A stretch of DNA of 10,896 nt, from contig JANWWB010000150.1 in the NCBI GenBank assembly GCA_025056515.1, positions 1 to 10,896 of the forward strand, written 5' to 3'. Below the pieces are notes generated by a model. It was not told the origin of the DNA. It did not search any database and saw nothing but the letters and a program-made list of their open reading frames with translations. Source of the DNA: Anaerolineales bacterium. GTDB taxonomy: Bacteria; Chloroflexota; Anaerolineae; Anaerolineales; Villigracilaceae. Numbering within the stretch: the stretch's first letter is position 1; every line of letters starts with the position of its first letter. Below are positions 6,478 to 10,896 of the stretch, one piece after another. The position numbers were made by a program, and so were the translations under genes.

Positions 6478-7902
6478 ATGCATCTTTATTACCTCCCCAT
6501 TTCCGCACTCATTTTTATAACAAGCTTTCGTCTGTTTCAAATAGCTTCGGGCAGCATGTCTCTCCGGCGCCTGAATCTCGTTTCTTGGGTTTTTTATTTC
6601 GGACTCATTTTGCAAAGTTTTATCGGCATCAATTTAGCCTTCGTGTTCGGGGTTGAACATTACCTTATTTCAAGAACCGCACAAGAGCATCTCATCTTAT
6701 CGTACTGGTCGATCGCCTACACCTTGATTGCATTGCCGATCGCCATGATTTTTACGCAAAAATTCATATGGGGTGGAAAAATTAAGGCAAAACTGTTTGC
6801 TTATTTCGCCGCTCCGATTCGACCCTTGCAAAGTCGAAAAGACAGCGCGCTCTTGGCGTTTTGGGGCGGCATGTCATTGATCGCTCTCGCAGCCACCCTT
6901 TACGTATATTCTGTGGTAGGACAAGCTCCGTTTATCGCTTTATTTTCCTCGAATATATCGAGCTTTGAATTTGCACAACTGCGCATCGATGCAGGGAGAG
7001 AGTTCGGCGGCAATCAGTACATCCGCAATCTCTTTTCCATCCTTTTGGCTCCTTTTGTGTCTTATGTTGCTTTTGCGTATTCGCTGTTATATCCCCATAA
7101 TCGTCGCATAAAGCTCTGGTTTTTCATGACGTTTGCGACAGCAGTGCTCGCTGTGACAAGTGATGGTCAAAAATTGCCAATTCTCAATTATCTATTAGCG
7201 TTATTTTTTATTCGAGGCTTTATTCGAGGAGGATTCACCCCTTCGCGAATCGTTTCTATCGCCATATTGACCGCCATATTGATTTCTTTTTTGTATATTT
7301 TGACGACGGGTCATTTAGATATCGGGCTGACTCGAGGACCTATCGGCCGCATCGTGATGACCGCAGTCGCCGGCGTCCCTCTCCACTTTATGGTGTTCCC
7401 TTCCATGCATCCTTTTCTACAAGGAGCGAGCTTTCCCGGATGGCTTGCCGGTTCCCTTTTTGGGGTTGAACATGCTCGATCGGCTCGTGTCCTCATGGAA
7501 ATTATTAACCCGGCCGCCGTGGAAAGCGGCACGGCGGGAGTCATCAATACGTTGTTCATCGCCGAAGCTTGGGCGAATTTCGGTTGGATCGGATTGATCG
7601 TAGCGCCTTTTATTGTGGGGTTTGTCATTCAAACAATCTACAATGCATTATTAAGCTTGCCCAAGACGCCGGTATTTGTCGCTGCAATGGGCTTTTTCAT
7701 GGTCAACACCGTAATCACAGGCGGTTTCGTAGATTTCATCTGGAATGTTGCATGGCTAATGCTCTTTCTCTGGATTGTGCTTTCAATTTTGTCGCGTCAA
7801 TTTCTGGTATTGCCTTGGCAACGACGAGAGCGGCCTCCGCAGACCGGCGCCTCTGCGGCCGATGACATTCATAGTTCGTTATCTACCGTTCCCAATCAAT
7901 AA
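6478..7902 (+). CDS. wzy: Wzy-type oligosaccharide repeat-unit polymerase
   Basis: This 474-residue protein is an integral membrane protein with about 11-13 hydrophobic segments and a hydrophilic tail (from about residue 447). Its organisation fits O-antigen/oligosaccharide repeat-unit polymerases, which join flipped repeat units on the periplasmic side of the inner membrane. Supporting marks are the polar loop QLRIDAGREFGGNQYIRNLF (167-186), a long periplasmic-type loop around 281-355, and GTAGVINTLFIAEAWANFGWIG (351-372), where a G-rich helix before an aromatic-Gly-x-x-Gly turn is common in Wzy proteins. Wzy sequences are poorly conserved, so the call rests on topology plus position between glycosyltransferases and after a Wzx gene. 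The ATG at 6478 directly follows the 13-bp repeats; no strong ribosome binding site is visible. An O-antigen ligase is the main alternative. Confidence 0.78.
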   Translation: MHLYYLPISALIFITSFRLFQIASGSMSLRRLNLVSWVFYFGLILQSFIGINLAFVFGVEHYLISRTAQEHLILSYWSIAYTLIALPIAMIFTQKFIWGGKIKAKLFAYFAAPIRPLQSRKDSALLAFWGGMSLIALAATLYVYSVVGQAPFIALFSSNISSFEFAQLRIDAGREFGGNQYIRNLFSILLAPFVSYVAFAYSLLYPHNRRIKLWFFMTFATAVLAVTSDGQKLPILNYLLALFFIRGFIRGGFTPSRIVSIAILTAILISFLYILTTGHLDIGLTRGPIGRIVMTAVAGVPLHFMVFPSMHPFLQGASFPGWLAGSLFGVEHARSARVLMEIINPAAVESGTAGVINTLFIAEAWANFGWIGLIVAPFIVGFVIQTIYNALLSLPKTPVFVAAMGFFMVNTVITGGFVDFIWNVAWLMLFLWIVLSILSRQFLVLPWQRRERPPQTGASAADDIHSSLSTVPNQ

Positions 7903-7949
7903 TCTTTTTCCGAATTTATTCCGGTATAAACTTCGTTCTCTAATTCGCA

Positions 7950-8963
7950 ATGAAGATCCTTTTTGTTCATAATTACCCGGCAACTTTTACCCGCATCGAT
8001 CAAGAAATTTTAAGCAAACGGCATGTCGTTCGAGAGTTATATGTTCGCCACGAGCATCCCAAGCAACTCCTTCTTGCAACAGTTGCGACGATTCAGGGTG
8101 TGTTGTGGTGTGACTTGGTTTTTGCCTGGTTCGGAGCGTTTCATGCCCTCTTGCCGTTCTTCTTCGCCAAACTACTTAAAAAGCCGTGTATTGTGGTTTC
8201 CAGTGGATATGATGTAGCCGATGAACCCGAAATCGGTTACGGCAACATGCGTCCCGGCCCACGTCGTTGGATCGGTCAATGGGTCTTTCGCCTGGCCGAT
8301 CAAGTGCTGCCGGTGTCAGAGTTTGCCGGTCGCGAGGCGATTGCTAATGCAGGCGTCAATCCACAGAAAATACGCGTCATTCCCCATGGCGTCGCTCTTC
8401 CTGGAAAAGAAACCACCGTTCCGGTCGACAAGACACTGCGGCAACCCTTTATTTTGACCGTGAGCAGTGTTAACGAACTAGCGCTAGAACTTAAAGGTTT
8501 GTTGCGCTTTGCTCAACTCGCAGCGTTGTTCCCTAATTGCATTTTCTTAATCATCGGGCCTTATCAAGGCGAAAAAGCACTGCGTCGGCTTCGGGAGATG
8601 GCGCCTCCCAATTTACTTATCCCCGGCCCCATGCACTATGATGATTTACGCCGCTTCATGCAAACTGTAAGCGTTTACGTGCAACTCTCCCATTATGAAT
8701 CTTTCTGTATGTCATTGGCAGAAGCAATGCTGGCGGGATGTGTTCCGGTGGTGGGTGATCGGGGAGCGCTGCCTGAAGTCGTTGGAGACGCCGGCTATAT
8801 TGTCCCGTACAACGATTTACCACAGGTTGCACGTGCAATTGAAAATGCGTTGTCGGCCGATGTCTGTGCTCGTCAGCGAGCCTCTCGACGTATCGCCACA
8901 CTTTTTTCACTGGAAGCTCGCGCACATTCTCTTTTTGAAGTTCTAGACAAGCTGGGAAGATGA
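7950..8963 (+). CDS. GT4-family glycosyltransferase
   Basis: This 337-residue protein is a GT-B retaining glycosyltransferase of family 4. It begins with the usual MKILFVHNYP strand. The N-terminal domain has SSGYDVADEPEIGYGNM (residues 84-100), a recognisable stretch in related enzymes, then VSEFAGREA (122-130) and IPHGV (144-148). The donor domain shows ILTVSSVNE (168-176), a Lys182 in ELKGL, and ESFCMSLAE (250-258), which is the E-X7-E motif (Glu250, Glu258) followed by AMLAGCVPVV. All key residues appear present. The sugar transferred is not predictable. The start ATG is clear although no strong ribosome binding site precedes it; the gap after the polymerase gene is 47 bases. The stop TGA lies 6 bases before the next gene, so the two are probably co-translated. 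Confidence 0.9.
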   Translation: MKILFVHNYPATFTRIDQEILSKRHVVRELYVRHEHPKQLLLATVATIQGVLWCDLVFAWFGAFHALLPFFFAKLLKKPCIVVSSGYDVADEPEIGYGNMRPGPRRWIGQWVFRLADQVLPVSEFAGREAIANAGVNPQKIRVIPHGVALPGKETTVPVDKTLRQPFILTVSSVNELALELKGLLRFAQLAALFPNCIFLIIGPYQGEKALRRLREMAPPNLLIPGPMHYDDLRRFMQTVSVYVQLSHYESFCMSLAEAMLAGCVPVVGDRGALPEVVGDAGYIVPYNDLPQVARAIENALSADVCARQRASRRIATLFSLEARAHSLFEVLDKLGR

Positions 8964-8969
8964 TTTTTT

Positions 8970-9980
8970 ATGTCCAATCGGGTTCGACCTTTTGTTTCTA
9001 TAATTCTCCCCGTACGCAATGAAGGCCCATTTATTCAAGAGGCGTTGCATGCCTTAATCGAGCAAGATTACCCGCATGAATGGATGGAAATTTTGGTGGC
9101 GGATGGCCAGTCAACCGATCGGACGGTTGAGCGCGTCGCACAAATCGCAGCCTCTCATCCCTCTCCAAGCATCTATTTGATTGAAAATCCCAAACATAGC
9201 ATGCCGGCAGGTTTTAACCTCGCCTTGCAGAGAGCAAAAGGCGATGTCATCATTGTTGCCGGAGGTCACGCAAAATTTGCCCCAAATTACGTTTCTCGAT
9301 GCGTTGAGCTACTTGAGCAGACCAAGGCCGACTGTGTCGGAGGGCCGATCGAGACGGTAGGAAAAACAACGGTCGCCCGGGCCATCGCTCTGGCCCAAAG
9401 TTCATGGTTTGGCGTCGGCGGCGCCGCTTTCCGCATGAAAACCGTTCAGCCCGGGTTCGTTGACACCGTAGCCTTTGGCGCATATCGCCGTTCGGTCTTC
9501 GATAAAATTGGTGTGTTGGATGAGGAGTTGGTCCGCAATCAGGATGACGAGTTTAACTTTCGCCTAGTTCAAAGTGGCGGCAAAATTTGGCTGGATCCCT
9601 CGATTCGCGCTGTATATTATAGCCGTTCGTCGGTGAAAAGTTTGTGGAAACAATATTTCAATTATGGAATGTATAAGGTGCGCGTAATCCAAAAGCGCGG
9701 GGCCATTCCGGCGCGACGCCATCTGGCGCCAGGTCTCTTTGTCGTTACGTTTTTCGGGGGACTGCTAATGTACGGGTTGTTTCGCCGAAAGATATGGTTA
9801 ACGCCGGCTTTGACCTATATGGTAGCCAATGGTCTTGCCACTTTTTATGTTGGACGCCACGAAAAGCGCCTGATGCCCTATTTGCCTATTGTTTTCGCTA
9901 CGCTTCACTTCGCCTATGGCATAGGGTTTCTCTATGGTCTGTGGAGGTGGCGTTCTTCCTTTGTTTGTAAAGCCAATTGA
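8970..9980 (+). CDS. ExoA-like GT2 glycosyltransferase with C-terminal membrane helices
   Basis: This 336-residue protein has a GT-A catalytic domain (about residues 7-240) of family 2, followed by two or three membrane helices (about 253-270, 276-294 and 302-324). It should add a sugar to the lipid-linked chain at the inner face of the membrane. Visible motifs are SIILPVRNEG (10-19), VADGQSTDRT (43-52) for the nucleotide, GAYRRSVFDKIGVLDEEL (170-187), NQDDEFNFRL (190-199) with the likely catalytic Asp, and QYFNYGMYK (228-236). The pattern is that of succinoglycan ExoA-like enzymes. The position that usually carries an Asp of the DXD-like motif reads AGGHAKF (97-103), with Gly in place of Asp. 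GGGAAGA (8954-8960) is a good ribosome binding site about 9 bases before the ATG. Confidence 0.88.
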   Translation: MSNRVRPFVSIILPVRNEGPFIQEALHALIEQDYPHEWMEILVADGQSTDRTVERVAQIAASHPSPSIYLIENPKHSMPAGFNLALQRAKGDVIIVAGGHAKFAPNYVSRCVELLEQTKADCVGGPIETVGKTTVARAIALAQSSWFGVGGAAFRMKTVQPGFVDTVAFGAYRRSVFDKIGVLDEELVRNQDDEFNFRLVQSGGKIWLDPSIRAVYYSRSSVKSLWKQYFNYGMYKVRVIQKRGAIPARRHLAPGLFVVTFFGGLLMYGLFRRKIWLTPALTYMVANGLATFYVGRHEKRLMPYLPIVFATLHFAYGIGFLYGLWRWRSSFVCKAN

Positions 9981-9999
9981 AGTTCAAGCTTGAAAACGC

Positions 10000-10005
10000 A
10001 AAGGG
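10000..10005 (+). promoter_or_regulatory. Ribosome binding site supporting a GTG start
   Basis: AAAGGG ends 6 bases before the GTG at 10012. It favours that GTG as the start of the methyltransferase, for which no in-frame ATG exists before the conserved region. Confidence 0.6.
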
Positions 10006-10011
10006 CTACTT

Positions 10012-10740
10012 GTGTCGTCAGAAGAACAGTTTGAGACTTCAGCCGAAGTCGAACGTTTGAAGCGCACCTATCAAGATTATCAAAATGCCAACTTGGCCAA
10101 TACACTGTGGTCGGCAGAAAACCCCGGCAATCAAAGAATTGTCGCCGAGCGCGTTTGCGCTCTACAGAAATTGCTTGCGCAAGCACACCTGTTGCCGCTC
10201 ACCAATGCGCGAATTCTCGATATCGGCTGTGGAAATGGAGCGGTGCTGGCCGACTTTCTACAGTGGGACGCTCAACCCAACTATCTGTTCGGCCTCGATC
10301 TGCTCGAAAGTCGAATCCGCTCTGCGAAGCAGCGATATCCTTCGTTCTCCTGGACGCTTGGAAATGCAGAATGTTTACCGTATGCGGACGCGTACTTTGA
10401 TCTGGTGATATTCTTTACCGTCTTCAGTTCCATTCTGGACGCCAAGATGCGCGTACACGTAGCCTATGAAGCGAATCGTGTGCTGCGGCCGGGAGGAGCA
10501 ATTCTCTGGTACGATTTTCGTTATCGAAATCCCAAAAACCGCAACACCCTCCCGGTTAAAAGAGACCAGCTTTCACATCTGTTTCCTAATTACCGGATAC
10601 AGTTGAAATCTATTACCTTGCTGCCCCCTTTGGCAAGAAGGCTCGGCAAGCTGACCGATCTATTTTATCCGCTTCTGGCAAGCTTTCCACCTATACGTAC
10701 TCATTACATAGGTTTAATGATTAAATCAAGCAGCAAGTAA
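10012..10740 (+). CDS. Class I SAM-dependent methyltransferase
   Basis: This 242-residue cytoplasmic protein has a Rossmann-fold methyltransferase domain. Motif I is ILDIGCGNG (residues 68-76), the acidic residue that binds the ribose of SAM is Asp96 in LFGLDLLES, the post-II region is AECLPYADAYFDLV (119-132), and LRPGG (158-162) and LWYDFRYRNP (165-174) follow, as in the methyltransferase type 11 group. The C-terminal part (FPNYRI at 191-196, PPLARRL at 205-211, THYIGLMIK at 230-238) resembles methyltransferases commonly found in polysaccharide clusters. Its likely role is methylation of a sugar or of the chain, for example as decoration or a chain-end cap, but the target is not shown by the sequence. 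The start is GTG, 31 bases after the previous gene; the next gene begins 13 bases after its stop. Confidence 0.88.
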   Translation: MSSEEQFETSAEVERLKRTYQDYQNANLANTLWSAENPGNQRIVAERVCALQKLLAQAHLLPLTNARILDIGCGNGAVLADFLQWDAQPNYLFGLDLLESRIRSAKQRYPSFSWTLGNAECLPYADAYFDLVIFFTVFSSILDAKMRVHVAYEANRVLRPGGAILWYDFRYRNPKNRNTLPVKRDQLSHLFPNYRIQLKSITLLPPLARRLGKLTDLFYPLLASFPPIRTHYIGLMIKSSSK

Positions 10741-10753
10741 GAGTAAGACCGTT

Positions 10754-10896
10754 ATGTCTCGATCCGTCTTTCTTCCCTTCGCTCAACCCGATATCGACAA
10801 TAATGAGTACGAACTGCTTCGAGAGACGCTAAATTCAGGGTGGATCACAACAGGGCCGATGGTGCGGCGTTTTGAGAACGAGTTCGCCGCCATCGT
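10754..10896 (+). CDS. Second DegT/DnrJ/EryC1/StrS aminotransferase, N-terminus only (runs off window)
   Basis: The last 143 bases hold the start of another PLP-dependent sugar aminotransferase. The first 47 codons read MSRSVFLPFAQPDI, then LNSGWITTGPMVRRFENEFAAI, which is the characteristic N-terminus of the ArnB/WecE/PglE-like branch (L/I-x-SGWITTGP followed by FE-x-x-FA). It differs from the first aminotransferase, which begins [10 protein letters not shown] and has [16 protein letters not shown] in the equivalent place. It should make an amino sugar nucleotide, perhaps a 4-amino-4,6-dideoxy sugar as many relatives do; that is inference. The catalytic Lys lies beyond the window. The ATG is 13 bases after the methyltransferase stop, with only a weak AGTAAGA upstream. 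Together with the gene at 492 it suggests more than one amino sugar in the polymer. Confidence 0.88.
   Translation, partial: MSRSVFLPFAQPDIDNNEYELLRETLNSGWITTGPMVRRFENEFAAI

Noticed and set aside
6408..6656. An 82-codon open frame starting at the TPR gene end
   Set aside because: It translates the 13-bp repeats and then the Wzy gene out of frame.
7915..7930. TTTAT/ATAAA inverted repeat before the GT4 gene as an operator
   Set aside because: Five AT-only pairs are expected by chance in such a spacer.

Overview
This window reads as part of a bacterial cell-surface polysaccharide (O-antigen, capsule or exopolysaccharide) gene cluster of the Wzx/Wzy type. Every supported gene is on the + strand. 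No rRNA, tRNA, transposase or other taxonomic marker is present, so the organism cannot be named. The small HEPN/MNT modules, the GT family styles and the mid-range base composition would fit an environmental bacterium such as a Chloroflexota member, but that is only an impression.

Left part (1-2690) is an accessory, rearranged edge. It opens with the 3' portion of a HepT-like HEPN toxin gene that is frameshifted at a run of four G's. Next is an intact, GC-rich PLP-dependent sugar aminotransferase of the DegT/DnrJ/EryC1/StrS family (492-1640). A compact two-gene MNT nucleotidyltransferase + HEPN pair follows (1729-2500), probably a toxin-antitoxin pair. Directly after it, at about 2519-2603, is a diverged and frameshifted copy of the 3' end of a DegT-type aminotransferase gene. 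The MNT-HEPN pair therefore sits between two aminotransferase 3' ends, which suggests recombination or gene replacement at this spot.

Main part (2690-10740) is a closely spaced run of assembly genes with visibly lower GC: a Wzx-type flippase; a GT-B glycosyltransferase; a membrane-anchored TPR protein of unknown role; a Wzy-type polymerase; a GT4 glycosyltransferase; an ExoA-like GT2 glycosyltransferase with C-terminal membrane segments; and a class I SAM-dependent methyltransferase. The window ends inside a second, different DegT-family aminotransferase (10754 onward). Spacing is short (20-nt overlap to 57-nt gaps, except 142 nt after the flippase), consistent with one transcription unit.

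In the inferred pathway, the aminotransferases make amino sugars on nucleotide carriers, the three glycosyltransferases extend a lipid-linked repeat unit, the methyltransferase may decorate it, Wzx flips it and Wzy polymerises it. The initiating phosphosugar transferase and the chain-length regulator are not in the window.

The most unusual local structure is a run of five 13-bp tandem repeats (6410-6474) joining the TPR gene to the Wzy gene. The two genes are in the same frame, and the only stop between them is a TAA inside the first repeat. Other repeat units carry CAA at the equivalent position, so one T-to-C change would fuse the two proteins. I found no clearly new multi-gene system; the remaining points of interest are local.
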